From the NCBI RefSeq assembly GCF_002979915.1, contig NZ_PCQA01000006.1, forward strand, positions 218,226-282,225: a DNA stretch of 64,000 nt, given 5' to 3'. Made by a program: the position numbers and the translations under genes. The notes beneath the pieces were generated by a model. The model saw nothing but the letters and a program-made list of their open reading frames with translations, was not told the DNA's origin and did not search any database. Shown piece by piece: positions 25,018-36,325 of the stretch. Source of the stretch: Arthrobacter sp. MYb213 (GTDB lineage: Bacteria > Actinomycetota > Actinomycetes > Actinomycetales > Micrococcaceae). The first letter of the stretch is position 1. Each line of letters opens with the position of its first letter.

Positions 25018-26012
25018 ATCCCTCGCCAGCAACATCTGCGGCGCGCCCCTCCGCGGCAGTGACACTGCCGGCCCACATTCCACTGGTCGCAGCCAGCCGC
25101 GGAAACGTGGTGGAATCCATCCATTATGGGTCGGCGGTGGTGCTTGACCCGCACGGCCAACCGCTCATGACCCTGGGCGATCAGCAGGCACGCTTCTACC
25201 CGCGCTCGGCACTGAAGCCACTCTTCGCCGTCGCCATCCTTCGCTCCGGTCTCACGCTCAATGACGAGCAGATTGCCCTGGCCGCCGCCAGCCACTCGGG
25301 CTCCCCCCGCCACCAGCAGGTCGCCGAATCCACGCTGCAGACTGCCGGACTTTCCGTCGCGGACCTGGGCAACTCCACCGACCTGCCCTACGGCGTGGAA
25401 GAACGCGCCGCCTGGCTGGCCCAGGGCGGCACCGCCACCCAACTGGCACAGAATTGTTCGGGCAAACATGCGGCGCTACTGGCCATGTGCAAACATAACG
25501 GCTGGGATACCCAAAACTACCTCGCCGCCGATCACCCGCTGGCCGCCACGCTGCGCGGGATTATCGAGGAATTGACCGAAGAAAAAATCCTCAGCTCCAG
25601 CACCGACGGCTGCGGTACGGAGGTCTACCCGCTGACCTTGGCCGCGTTGGCTCGCGGTTTTGCCAAGCTCTCTAGCGCCGCCAAAGACACCGCAGAAGGC
25701 CGGGTCGTACACGCCATGCGCACCCACCCGGAACTGGTGGCCGGCGAGGGGCGCGATGTCACCGCGCTGATGCGTGCACTACCCGGCTCCGTGGCCAAGG
25801 ACGGCTTCGAGGGCATCCAAGCCGTCGGCCTAGCCGACGGATCGTCACTGGCGGTGAAGATTTCCGACGGCGGGGATCGGGCTCGCATGCCGATCACCGT
25901 CAAGCTGCTCGGCGAGTGCCTCGGCGAGGAAGCACACCGCAAATTACACACGCTCGCCTCCACCGACTTACTTGGTGGCCCAGATGTCGTCGGCCAGCTC
26001 CAAGCGCTCTAA
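25014..26012 (+). CDS. Asparaginase II family protein
   Basis: A 332-residue member of the thermolabile asparaginase family (Rhizobium etli type), distinct from E. coli AnsA/AnsB. Family segments include SRGNVVESIHYGSAVV, FYPRSALKPLFAV, NCSGKHAALLAMC, and TDGCGTEVYPLTL, which contain the catalytic Ser-Lys residues. It hydrolyses L-asparagine to aspartate and ammonia, feeding the aspartase encoded next. GTG overlaps the regulator stop. Confidence 0.92.
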   Translation: MNPSPATSAARPSAAVTLPAHIPLVAASRGNVVESIHYGSAVVLDPHGQPLMTLGDQQARFYPRSALKPLFAVAILRSGLTLNDEQIALAAASHSGSPRHQQVAESTLQTAGLSVADLGNSTDLPYGVEERAAWLAQGGTATQLAQNCSGKHAALLAMCKHNGWDTQNYLAADHPLAATLRGIIEELTEEKILSSSTDGCGTEVYPLTLAALARGFAKLSSAAKDTAEGRVVHAMRTHPELVAGEGRDVTALMRALPGSVAKDGFEGIQAVGLADGSSLAVKISDGGDRARMPITVKLLGECLGEEAHRKLHTLASTDLLGGPDVVGQLQAL

Positions 26013-26083
26013 ACACACCAAAAATTTAGTTTCATCCAACACCTAGGGTGCGCTCAGTGCGCCCAAAAATCAGGAGTGAAGAC

Positions 26084-27499
<1,416 letters not shown>

Positions 27500-27514
27500 T
27501 AGTTAAGGTTTACG

Positions 27515-29029
27515 ATGGAGCATTCCACCACCCGCGCTACCGCTGCGCACGTCCCAGATGCCGGCCTGACCGCCGGCGACGGGGACTACCACAAGGGACT
27601 TTCCTCCCGCCAAATGCAGATGATCGCCATTGGCGGCGCCATCGGCACTGGCCTGTTCATGGGCGCCGGCGGGCGTCTGGCGGCCGCCGGCCCAGGCATC
27701 GTCATCAGCTACGCGGTCTGCGGATTTTTCGCATTCCTGATCTTGCGCGCCCTGGGCGAGCTGGTCATGCACCGCCCGTCCTCGGGCTCGTTCGTCTCCT
27801 ACGCCCGCGAATTTTACGGTGAGAAGGCCGCCTTCGCTACCGGCTGGTTGTACTGGCTGAACTGGGTGATGACCTCGATCGTGGACATCACCGCGGTGGC
27901 GCTCTACATGGCGTTCTTCGGTAAATATGTGGCGTGGATTGGCAGCGTTCCGCAGTGGCTTTGGGCGCTCGCGGCGCTGGCGTTGGTGCTGGGCATGAAC
28001 CTGGTCTCGGTTAAGGCCTTCGGCGAGATGGAGTTCTGGTTTGCGCTGATCAAGGTGGTCGCGCTGGTGGGCTTCTTGATCGTCGGCTGCTACTTTGTCA
28101 TCTTCGGCACCCCGATCGACGGCCACGAGGTGGGCTTCTCGATCCTGTCCAACAACGGCGGGCTGCTACCCAATGGGTTGCTTCCGGTGCTGGTACTGAT
28201 GCAGGGTGTGGTCTTCTCCTACGCGTCGATCGAGCTGATCGGTACCGCTGCAGGCGAGACGGAAAACCCCGAAAAGGTCATGCCGAAGGCGATCAACACG
28301 GTAATCATCCGCATCGCCGTGTTCTACGTCGGCTCGCTGGTTCTGCTCTCACTCTTGCTGCCGTACACCGCGTACAAGGCCGGCGAATCCCCGTTCGTGA
28401 CCTTCTTCGGCTCCATCGGCATTCAAGGCATGGACGTGGTGATGAACCTGGTGGTGCTCACCGCCGCGCTCTCCTCGCTGAACGCCGGACTGTATTCCAC
28501 CGGGCGCATTATGCGTTCGATGTCGCTGAACGGCTCGGCCCCACGTTTCGCCGGACGCATGAACAAGTCCGGGGTGCCCTATGGTGGCATCCTGATTACC
28601 GCCGCCGTGGCGGTGCTCGGTGTGGTGCTCAACGCCTTTGTTCCGGCTGCCGCCTTTGAAATCGTGCTGAACTTCGCGGCCGTGGGCATCATCGCCTCCT
28701 GGGGCATGATCGTGCTATGCCAGATGGCGCTGGTGAAGGCCGCACGCCGCGGAACCCTGGCCCGGCCAAGCTTTAGGATGCCGCTGGCTCCGATCTCCGG
28801 CTGGGTGACGCTGGTCTTCCTCGCCGCGGTATTGATCCTGATGGCCTTCGATAATCCGGTAGGCACCTGGACGATCGCCTCGCTGGCCATCATCATCCCG
28901 CTGCTGATTCTTGGCTGGTACGCCAGCCGGAAGCGGATCAACGAGCTGGCCGATGTGCGCCTCGCAGCGCAGGCGCAACACACCGATGAATCAGGCAACG
29001 ATTCGGGCAATGAGAAGGCCTCGGTATAA
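27515..29029 (+). CDS. ansP: L-asparagine permease (APC family)
   Basis: A 504-residue amino acid permease with 12 predicted membrane helices. The first helix motif [16 protein letters not shown] and the later segment [25 protein letters not shown] are those of the AnsP/GabP/CycA amino-acid transporter group. Location 15 bases after aspA and behind asparaginase supports asparagine as substrate. Confidence 0.9.
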   Translation: MEHSTTRATAAHVPDAGLTAGDGDYHKGLSSRQMQMIAIGGAIGTGLFMGAGGRLAAAGPGIVISYAVCGFFAFLILRALGELVMHRPSSGSFVSYAREFYGEKAAFATGWLYWLNWVMTSIVDITAVALYMAFFGKYVAWIGSVPQWLWALAALALVLGMNLVSVKAFGEMEFWFALIKVVALVGFLIVGCYFVIFGTPIDGHEVGFSILSNNGGLLPNGLLPVLVLMQGVVFSYASIELIGTAAGETENPEKVMPKAINTVIIRIAVFYVGSLVLLSLLLPYTAYKAGESPFVTFFGSIGIQGMDVVMNLVVLTAALSSLNAGLYSTGRIMRSMSLNGSAPRFAGRMNKSGVPYGGILITAAVAVLGVVLNAFVPAAAFEIVLNFAAVGIIASWGMIVLCQMALVKAARRGTLARPSFRMPLAPISGWVTLVFLAAVLILMAFDNPVGTWTIASLAIIIPLLILGWYASRKRINELADVRLAAQAQHTDESGNDSGNEKASV

Positions 29030-29051
29030 CAACCGAAAACCTCGCAGGATA

Positions 29052-29088
29052 ATCCGGCGGGAGCTACGGCTCTCGCCGGATATTTTTA
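29052..29088 (+). terminator. Rho-independent terminator of the asparagine operon
   Basis: ATCCGGCGGGAGC and GCTCTCGCCGGAT form a 13-bp stem with one G-U pair, a 4-base TACG loop and a following ATTTTT tract. Confidence 0.93.
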
Positions 29089-29107
29089 ACTTCTCACGCC
29101 GGCATGG

Positions 29108-29875
29108 TTAGCCGTCCGTCTGGCGCACGCTGAGCAAGATCGCCTCCACGGTTTGGTACTGCTCGCTGGCCAAGAACTTGTCCACCCCTGCCCGGGTGGG
29201 GTCATCGCCGATCCCCTGATCCTCCATATACTCGTCATCTACCCAGAACATCGGGGCTTGGGAATCACCGATCTTGAAGTACTCAAGATCGGGCATTTCG
29301 CTACGATCGGCAAGCACCTGGTCATCGATCAGCGCCAGCGAGAACCCGGTTTCCTGCTTGCCATCTTCTTGACTTGTCCCGGTCCAAAATTCGGCCAGCA
29401 GGCTGGTTGGAGTCTTCAGCCCTGGCACCGGAACCTGTTTGAGCACCTCGCGTTCGTACAGGTTCGGATCCCCATCCGGGGAGGTGGCGGTATTGGGGAT
29501 CAACGTCAGCACGTGCTCCCCGCGCCGATCCTTCACCTCCCAGTTGTCATACTCGGTACATTCGCCCTGACAGTCATCGCCGGCCACGGACCAATCTTCG
29601 GGAAGTTTAAATCCGATGCCCATCACCTCTTTGCTCACCGTCAGCTCGGCTGCCATATCCTTCGACGGTTGCGCACTAGCAGACGGCTCGGTAGTTGAGG
29701 CGGTTGCGCTGGCATCGGTACTCGGTGCCGGTGAGCTGGCCGAGGCTTGCGGGCTCTGCGCTGGCTCGCTGCCACCAGAATCCGGTGCTGGATCGGCGGT
29801 TGAACACCCAGAAAACAGTAGCGCCGAGGCAGCGGTAAAGCACAGCAGTCGAAGACGGTACGGACGTTGTTTCAT
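29108..29875 (-). CDS. Secreted lipoprotein of unknown function
   Basis: The start at 29875 is set by a GAGGAGAG site. The signal peptide (MKQRPYRLRLLCFTAASALL) ends with the lipobox FSGC, so the mature N-terminal Cys would be lipidated. A Ser/Ala/Pro/Thr-rich linker follows (about residues 28-70), then a folded domain with a probable disulfide segment DDCQGECTEYDNW. No family recognised. It is divergent from the S9 peptidase. Confidence 0.85.
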   Translation of the reverse strand: MKQRPYRLRLLCFTAASALLFSGCSTADPAPDSGGSEPAQSPQASASSPAPSTDASATASTTEPSASAQPSKDMAAELTVSKEVMGIGFKLPEDWSVAGDDCQGECTEYDNWEVKDRRGEHVLTLIPNTATSPDGDPNLYEREVLKQVPVPGLKTPTSLLAEFWTGTSQEDGKQETGFSLALIDDQVLADRSEMPDLEYFKIGDSQAPMFWVDDEYMEDQGIGDDPTRAGVDKFLASEQYQTVEAILLSVRQTDG

Positions 29876-30021
29876 TTTTCTCTCCTCAGCGTGAGCCATT
29901 GGGTGAGCGTTCTCTAAGCTACGATCCCTCATCACTCGCTCGATTCCAATATCGATAGCATTAAATCTTGGTCGCAAATTCGGCATTTCGCTTGATAGTG
30001 CATTAAAGCTGGGGTGCCCGG

Positions 30022-30033
30022 CGCACTAGTGCG
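30022..30033. promoter_or_regulatory. 12-bp palindrome in divergent promoter region
   Basis: CGCACTAGTGCG is a perfect palindrome 30 bases ahead of the S9 peptidase start, within larger CCGG-bounded symmetry. It is a candidate operator for the peptidase or the divergent lipoprotein gene. Confidence 0.35.
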
Positions 30034-30062
30034 TGCCGGACATTAGTGGAAAGATGTGAGCT

Positions 30063-32120
30063 ATGACATATGCCAAGCAACCATTTCACAATCTCGATGA
30101 GTACATCGGCCTCCCGCGGGTAGCTGGCCTAGCGCTGTCCCCCGACGGCACCAAACTTGTCACCACGCTGAGCACCCTTCGCCCCGATCAAACCAAATAT
30201 TCCTCCGCGCTGTGGCAGCTGGACCCGCAGGGCAAAACAGCTGCCCGGCGGCTAACCTTCGGAGAAAACGGCGAATCACAACCGAGCTTCAGCGCCGACG
30301 GCGACCTCTTTTTCCTCGCCAAACGCGGCACCGACGAGGATGCTAAACCCGAGGCTTGGCGTTTACCTGCCGCCGGCGGAGAAGCCCGATCGATCCTCAG
30401 CCATCCGGCGGGAATCGGATCGCTCACCAGCTTCGCCCGGAACAACGACCGCGTGCTGGTCTGCGCTGCGGGTATGCCACGCGCCACCGATCTGGAACAC
30501 GAAGCGAAAATCCTTCAGGAGCGGAAAACTAAAAAGATCTCCGCCATCCTCCACACCGGCTACCCGGTGCGATATTGGGACGCGGACCTAGGACCACAAA
30601 CCCCGCACTTTTATACCGCAGCCCTTGACCCTGAGGCGAATGCCGAATCCGCGACGCTGAAGGATCTGACCCCCAGCAGCGGCGTGCAGCAAACCGATAC
30701 CGCCTTCACCGCGGCGGATAACGGCGAATTTTTGATCACCGAATGGCTCGTTCCCGAGGGACGCGGCTCACTTGCCACCGGCCTCATGCGCTTAGATCTG
30801 CACAGCGGGGCGCAAGAAATGCTGCTGCAGCCCGATGAGACCTACGAATACACGGTCGGCAAAATCAGCCCGGATTCCAGCAAACTCATCTACGCCCGAT
30901 GGACCCGCTCCACCCCGCAGCGTGCCGGAGCCATGACCCTATGGCTCATGGAGCTCTCCAGCGGCGAAACGCATCAGATCGCCGTCGGCTGGGATCGCTG
31001 GACTAACGACATCACCTGGTTCCCCAACGGCCACTCGCTGCTATTGACCGCGGATGAGCACGGCCACGGCCCGATCTTCCACCTCTCCCTTGATAGCGAT
31101 AAGATCACCCGGCTCACCGCGGATGGCGCCTATACCAACGTGCTGATCAGCCCGGATTCGCGCACCGCCTACGCGCTGCGCTCCAGCTACGAGTACCCCA
31201 CCGAACCGGTGTCCATCGAACTCACCCACCTAGCTGAGCTGGAATCGGGTCAATACGCCGCGTTGACCGGGCTACTGTCCCCGGCCGAACAACCTGCACT
31301 GCCCGGCACGCTGACCGAGGTAAGCACCACCGCGGAGGATGGCAGCACGATCCGCGCCTGGCTGGCCCTGCCGCAGGATGCATCCCCCAGCAACAAGGCG
31401 CCACTCTTACTCTGGATTCACGGTGGACCACTGGGTTCGTGGAATGCCTGGAGCTGGCGTTGGAGCCCTTGGTTGGCTGTCGCCCAGGGCTACGCGGTGC
31501 TGCTGCCGGACCCGGCACTGTCCACCGGTTATGGTCAAGATTTCATCCAGCGCGGTTGGGGCCGGTGGGGCGAGGAGCCCTACACCGACCTGCTGGCGAT
31601 CACCGATGCGGCCGAGGCGCGCGCGGACATCGATCAGAGTCGCACCGCGGCCATGGGCGGATCCTTCGGCGGTTATATGGCCAATTGGATCGCCGGACAT
31701 ACCGACCGCTTCAAGGCAATCGTGACTCATGCGAGCCTCTGGGCGCTGGATGGTTTCGACAAGTCCACCGATGCCTCGTTCTACTGGACCCGGGAGATGA
31801 GTCCGGAAATGATCCAGGCCAATTCCCCGCATCACCACGTGGCGCAGATTGTCACCCCGATGCTGGTCATCCACGGGGATAAGGATTACCGCGTGCCAAT
31901 TAGCGAGGGGCTCAAGCTCTGGTATCAGTTGCTGGCCGATTCCGGTCTGCCGCAAGCGCCCGATGGCACCACCGATCACCGGTTCCTCTACTTCCCGGAC
32001 GAGAACCATTGGATCCTCAGCCCGCAGCACGCGAAGATCTGGTACCAGGTGGTCTTCGAGTTCCTCTCCCAGCATGTGCTGGGCAACGAGCCAGGCGAAC
32101 TGCCCGAGGTACTGGGCTAA
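30063..32120 (+). CDS. S9 family prolyl-oligopeptidase-like serine peptidase
   Basis: The N-terminal ~400 residues form a beta-propeller with WD/PD40-like repeats (LSPDGTKLVTTLS, SPDSSKLIYARW); the C-terminal alpha/beta hydrolase has the nucleophile S534 in MGGSFGGYMANW, D608 in HGDKDYRVP and H649 in DENHW. 685 residues is typical of acyl-aminoacyl/dipeptidyl peptidases. No signal peptide is visible, so it is probably cytoplasmic and trims peptides. Confidence 0.92.
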   Translation: MTYAKQPFHNLDEYIGLPRVAGLALSPDGTKLVTTLSTLRPDQTKYSSALWQLDPQGKTAARRLTFGENGESQPSFSADGDLFFLAKRGTDEDAKPEAWRLPAAGGEARSILSHPAGIGSLTSFARNNDRVLVCAAGMPRATDLEHEAKILQERKTKKISAILHTGYPVRYWDADLGPQTPHFYTAALDPEANAESATLKDLTPSSGVQQTDTAFTAADNGEFLITEWLVPEGRGSLATGLMRLDLHSGAQEMLLQPDETYEYTVGKISPDSSKLIYARWTRSTPQRAGAMTLWLMELSSGETHQIAVGWDRWTNDITWFPNGHSLLLTADEHGHGPIFHLSLDSDKITRLTADGAYTNVLISPDSRTAYALRSSYEYPTEPVSIELTHLAELESGQYAALTGLLSPAEQPALPGTLTEVSTTAEDGSTIRAWLALPQDASPSNKAPLLLWIHGGPLGSWNAWSWRWSPWLAVAQGYAVLLPDPALSTGYGQDFIQRGWGRWGEEPYTDLLAITDAAEARADIDQSRTAAMGGSFGGYMANWIAGHTDRFKAIVTHASLWALDGFDKSTDASFYWTREMSPEMIQANSPHHHVAQIVTPMLVIHGDKDYRVPISEGLKLWYQLLADSGLPQAPDGTTDHRFLYFPDENHWILSPQHAKIWYQVVFEFLSQHVLGNEPGELPEVLG

Positions 32121-32132
32121 AAACCGCTTTAA

Positions 32133-32190
32133 ACGTCGACGGCGGTCAGCATTACCCTACTCACTAGGGGATGCGGACCGCCGTCGACGT
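32133..32190. terminator. Long hairpin between convergent genes
   Basis: ACGTCGACGGCGGTC and GACCGCCGTCGACGT are perfect 15-base arms, and the 28 bases between them can pair further (GCATTACCCT with AGGGGATGC). It lies between the convergent peptidase and membrane-protein genes. There is no T-tract. Confidence 0.6.
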
Positions 32191-32199
32191 GGAAGCCTA

Positions 32200-34761
32200 C
32201 TAGCTGGGCAGTAACACCGACGCCGGTTCGTCGCCGCCGGCCCCACGAGTGGCCGCCACTAGGTCATTCGCACGACGAGTGACATCTTGATCGCGTTCGC
32301 CCAGGCGCGCCACCAAACGCTCAAGGTGCGCCACCCTACGGGCAAAAGACTGTCCCAACCGCTCATCCAAGGGCAGTTGTGAGAGTTCTTGCGCCTCATG
32401 CCAGGCCATCACCAACGCACGCTCAAAGAGCCGTTGCCCCGCCTCATCGGCGCGCCCGTGAGTATCTGCACCGAGCACCGCCACCGCGTTAATCTGCGAA
32501 TCCTCCAACCCGAGCATTAACGCTTCTAGCTGACGCTTCGCCTGCGCCAGGCTCCGTGCGCCACGCCCGAACCGGCCCAGCCTGGTGGCCGTCGAAAGTA
32601 GGTAACGCGCCACCAGTACCAGGTTGATCACGGTCAAGCAGAACAGGAACGTGAGCATCCAGAATAGCGACGTGGCAGAAAAATTGACCGGCTCATAGCC
32701 GTTGCGCGCTAGTGCGTTGTTGTAGTCGTCTAAGGCCCCGGCAACTTCCATCTCCAGATACTTAGACTCGCTAATCGAGCCGTGCTCCCAGGCGACCAGC
32801 CGCCCCCACCCGTAATCACCGCGCTGCAGCTGCGCGGAGATCACCCCGGGCACGACGGTTCGTTCATCGTCGGCCAGTAGCACCGGGACGATCACCTCGC
32901 CCTCGCGTAGCTCCCCGGTGAGCGGATTTACCTTGTCCTTAAATTCGCTTTTCAGCCGCCATTTGGCTTCCAAAATACTGCGCGGACGCACCTGATGGAA
33001 GCTTCGCCCCGCCTCAAGCGGAAGGAAATCCAGGTAGCTTTCGGCATCACGTACGGCCAGGGTAAAGCTGGTGTCGGTCTGAAAATCGGTGTCCATATAA
33101 CGCAGCACCTCATCTTCATCGAGCAGCTTGGCCGGATCATCCACCTCGAAGCTGACCCCCTGACCGCTACCGCCTCGTGAAACTTCGGGTTTGGCGGTCA
33201 ACGTGCCCACGCTCAGCCCGGCGACGATCATCGCGGCAATGAGCGTCACGACGGCCCCGGCAATGCGCAGCCCACGACGTCGCGGGGCAGGTTCATCCAT
33301 GCCAGGTGAACGCGCTGTGCGTCCGCGAGAAGTTTTGCTGGCGACAGGCAGAGCGTGCGGCAGCTGCGGCGCCACCCGAGTATCGGAGGCGAGCGTATCG
33401 CCCAGGGTGGCACGGACCAGCGCGTTGGCTAGCCCCAACTGGTACAGGGCGCTGGACTGTTCGGCGGTTTTTAGGCCCAAACTTTCACGCAGCTGAAGAT
33501 GTTCCGTGGGAACCGGCGTCACGGCGGGGATTTTTCCGCGCGGGTAGCGGCGCAGGCTCTGCGTCAACGCTTTACCGTGTGTGGCCAGCTGCTTTTCGGC
33601 CTTGCGCCAGCGGTCAACCGCCTGCGAACTATCGACCTCTAAGGCCGAGGCCTGCAGCAATTCGCCCAAGTCATCACGCAGCCTGCGCACATCGCTACCG
33701 GAAACCATTTTTCCCGGGGCCTGCTCCAGGCGAATCAACAAGGCGGTTGCCGCATCGTTGATCGGCCGGCTCAATTGGTCAAAGGTGGAACCGGTCCCCG
33801 CAAGGTTTGCATGCACCGACCCGGCTCCCAGCAACGCGTCGGCGAGCTGGGTCAGCGTGCGAGTGCTCGCCTCGAAGGCGGCCAGCTGGGCACCGGTGCG
33901 TGCACCGAGCGCCTCCTTTTTGGTAAACAGCGAGGCGACCAGCGGATCTTCGCCGCGCGCCGCCTGCAGGGACAGGCTTTGCAGCTCCTCCCAGTTTTTG
34001 CTGAACCCCGCCGGGCGTGAAGCAGCCGGCGCCGCAGCATAGGTCGCCTCCAAGGCTTCGAGGTCCAGCAGCACCCGGGCCAGTTTGCGTTGCGCGGCAA
34101 TCAGCCGACGATGCCGCGATCCCCACCGCGAACGGTAGCGCAGCGCAACATAGAGCAGCGCGGCGGTCAGCATCGCGCAGAGGCCAATCGCACCAAACCA
34201 GTAGACCGGGTTTTGTACGCCCTGTTCGGAGAGCACGATCGCGGCGCGCTCGGCGGCCGCCACCACCGCCTGCGGACCATGCCCTAAGCCCAGGTTGTCG
34301 CGGAAGGCCCCGCTAATTTCAAAGCGGGCATCGGTATATTCATCGCGCCCGTCCACCAGCTCCGAGTTCAGCGCGGCCCCGGTAAACCGCTGCTGCACGG
34401 TACTGTTTTCGGTCTTGAGATTCTCCAGCTGTGTGGAGAGCAGCACCTGGCCGGCGGGCAGCTGTCCGCGCAACAGCTCATCACCGCTCAGGTGCCGGTC
34501 GGTGACTATCAGTCGCAGCGGCCGATGCGTTTTGATCGGTTCGCTTAGCGCCGCGTCAACCGTGGCCTGGCTAATGTTCCACTCCGGGGTACCCTCAACC
34601 ACGATCGCCACCTCAAAGCCTGGCTCTTCGGGAATCGATTGGAAGCCCTGCACCGCCACCAGGGTGGTCACCAACGCCATTAGCAGCGCGCCGAGCGCGG
34701 CCCAGGACCGTGGCCGGTGCAGCTTGCGGCCCCGCGAATCGTATAACCCTCGCCGGCTCAT
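32200..34761 (-). CDS. Large membrane protein of unknown function
   Basis: 853 residues with hydrophobic segments near 20-42, 185-208, ~505-525 and ~690-715, separated by long soluble regions rich in helices; the region 215-470 looks coiled. The first extracytoplasmic part (about 45-180) resembles the TPM-like domain in the upstream neighbour. It may belong to an actinobacterial membrane-protein family such as DUF5129, but that is from memory and unverified. Its ATG overlaps the upstream stop by 4 bases, so the two are expressed together. Confidence 0.7.
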   Translation of the reverse strand: MSRRGLYDSRGRKLHRPRSWAALGALLMALVTTLVAVQGFQSIPEEPGFEVAIVVEGTPEWNISQATVDAALSEPIKTHRPLRLIVTDRHLSGDELLRGQLPAGQVLLSTQLENLKTENSTVQQRFTGAALNSELVDGRDEYTDARFEISGAFRDNLGLGHGPQAVVAAAERAAIVLSEQGVQNPVYWFGAIGLCAMLTAALLYVALRYRSRWGSRHRRLIAAQRKLARVLLDLEALEATYAAAPAASRPAGFSKNWEELQSLSLQAARGEDPLVASLFTKKEALGARTGAQLAAFEASTRTLTQLADALLGAGSVHANLAGTGSTFDQLSRPINDAATALLIRLEQAPGKMVSGSDVRRLRDDLGELLQASALEVDSSQAVDRWRKAEKQLATHGKALTQSLRRYPRGKIPAVTPVPTEHLQLRESLGLKTAEQSSALYQLGLANALVRATLGDTLASDTRVAPQLPHALPVASKTSRGRTARSPGMDEPAPRRRGLRIAGAVVTLIAAMIVAGLSVGTLTAKPEVSRGGSGQGVSFEVDDPAKLLDEDEVLRYMDTDFQTDTSFTLAVRDAESYLDFLPLEAGRSFHQVRPRSILEAKWRLKSEFKDKVNPLTGELREGEVIVPVLLADDERTVVPGVISAQLQRGDYGWGRLVAWEHGSISESKYLEMEVAGALDDYNNALARNGYEPVNFSATSLFWMLTFLFCLTVINLVLVARYLLSTATRLGRFGRGARSLAQAKRQLEALMLGLEDSQINAVAVLGADTHGRADEAGQRLFERALVMAWHEAQELSQLPLDERLGQSFARRVAHLERLVARLGERDQDVTRRANDLVAATRGAGGDEPASVLLPS

Positions 34762-36224
34762 GAATTCTCCTGCAGGTTTTCACCCTTGAGCGTCTGCGCC
34801 CGCACCAGGGCTGCGTCCACGGCGGTCAAGGGATCTGAAAATACCTGCCGAGCGCCGTGCGCATCCATTCGCTGACGGAGCGAATCAACCACTTCGAGCC
34901 GTGCCTCGCGCGCCTGAGTGAGGGCGGCGCTATGGTTTTGCTGCAGTTCGGCACGCATTTGCCAGAGCTGGTCTAAAACCTGCACCGGGCTTTGCTGACG
35001 GGACGCATCGGCCTGCACCCAGTGCTGGATCTCGTCTAACCGGTTGGTGTGTTCGATAATCATGGTCCGCAATTGCGGCAGACAGTGCAGCTGACCCACG
35101 GAGTCTAAGTTGAGGAACTGCGCGGTGTCTTCGAGTCGTTCCCGGTGGGTAATCACGATGGCTTTCCAGTCGGTGCTCTGCCCGCGTTTTGCCTCAAGCA
35201 GCGTGTTGAGCGCCTTCGTGGCGGCGACCAGCAGCTCCTGATCGGCGAGGCTAGCTTCCATCCGCGCTAGCTCTTCGACGCGCAGCGCGCCACCGTCCTG
35301 ATAGTTCTGCGCAAGTAATAAGGCACGCGCGTTCAGCGCAGGTATCGCCGCGTTGATGGCCTCGCTGGCCCGCCTGGTAGGCCCATTTGGCTCGCCCGCA
35401 GGCAGTGGTGCACGATATTTTTCCAACCGGAAGGCGCGATGTCGGAGTAAATCGACGAGCTGCGCTCCACGCTGGGCACGCTTGTTCGCCGCCTTGGCGC
35501 GCACCTTGCGCCGATGCATGATGAAAACTACGAGCACCAAGCCCATTACTAGCAGTGCAAGTATTCGCACACCTTGCCAGCTGCGGAACATGGCTTTTTT
35601 GGGTGCCTGCAACTGCGTTGCGCTCGCCTTGCTCACCTCGATGATCCCCTGGGTGTACTTTTGGGAATCAAAATATTGTTGGCCCGCGCGGCGAATTCGC
35701 TCGGTCGCGCCCTCGGCCTTGGCCCTGACATCTCGGCCCGGATCCACAAAAACTTCGGTGGGTGCACCGGCGCGTTCGGGAAGCATCACCCCCACCACGA
35801 TCCACCCTTTGCCGACGTAACCGCGATCTTTGCCGTGTTCCAACCAGTCATCGCTCAACGCATCGCTGTCACCAAAGAGCAGCAGGCCGCGCACTAACTG
35901 CGCGGCACCCTTGAGATTATTGGGTTTTTTATCCACCCCCACCAGGATCTTTGCGTGGGTTGCTCTCATCGATTCGCGCACCTGGTTAACGATCGCCTGT
36001 TGATCGACCGAGCCTTGGGCCGCGTCGCTGACCGCCAGATAAAAGTTGTCTTCTTGCGCGCTAATCAACGGGATCAGCACCGACTCGTTGTCTTGAGCCG
36101 GGGCGCTGGACTCGGTGGTGGGATACACCGGCGCCGGCGCCGGCTGCGTCACGGGCGCGTTCAATGGCGACATGAAAAACGTCAGCACTAGCGCGAAAGT
36201 GGCTGAAACAAGCGGTCGAATCAT
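34758..36224 (-). CDS. Membrane protein with signal peptide and TPM-like domain, function unknown
   Basis: 488 residues: a signal peptide at 1-24, an extracytoplasmic domain to ~215 that recalls TPM-fold proteins (GKGWIVVGVMLP, VFVDPGRDVRAKAEG), one membrane helix (LALLVMGLVLVVFIMHRRK at ~222-240), then a helical cytoplasmic region. It is the first gene of a two-gene operon with the larger membrane protein. No catalytic motif seen. Confidence 0.7.
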   Translation of the reverse strand: MIRPLVSATFALVLTFFMSPLNAPVTQPAPAPVYPTTESSAPAQDNESVLIPLISAQEDNFYLAVSDAAQGSVDQQAIVNQVRESMRATHAKILVGVDKKPNNLKGAAQLVRGLLLFGDSDALSDDWLEHGKDRGYVGKGWIVVGVMLPERAGAPTEVFVDPGRDVRAKAEGATERIRRAGQQYFDSQKYTQGIIEVSKASATQLQAPKKAMFRSWQGVRILALLVMGLVLVVFIMHRRKVRAKAANKRAQRGAQLVDLLRHRAFRLEKYRAPLPAGEPNGPTRRASEAINAAIPALNARALLLAQNYQDGGALRVEELARMEASLADQELLVAATKALNTLLEAKRGQSTDWKAIVITHRERLEDTAQFLNLDSVGQLHCLPQLRTMIIEHTNRLDEIQHWVQADASRQQSPVQVLDQLWQMRAELQQNHSAALTQAREARLEVVDSLRQRMDAHGARQVFSDPLTAVDAALVRAQTLKGENLQENS

Positions 36225-36267
36225 AGTCCTGCGAGTATATCAACAATACTTTGAGTAACCGGGAATG

Positions 36268-36314
36268 AAAAAACCCGCCCGATGCATGCCTTGCGGGCAC
36301 CCACCGGACGGGTT
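36268..36314 (-). terminator. Rho-independent terminator of the 2-oxoacid dehydrogenase operon
   Basis: On the minus strand AACCCGTCCG pairs with CGGGCGGGTT (one mismatch), an inner GC-rich hairpin fills the loop, and a TTTTTT tract follows. It starts 12 bases after the E2 stop. Confidence 0.85.
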
Positions 36315-36325
36315 ACTTCGTGGTT

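Noticed and set aside
26040..26062. GGGTGCGC/GTGCGCCC near-repeat before aspA
   Set aside because: The arms do not pair well as an inverted repeat and the segment is short; likely chance.
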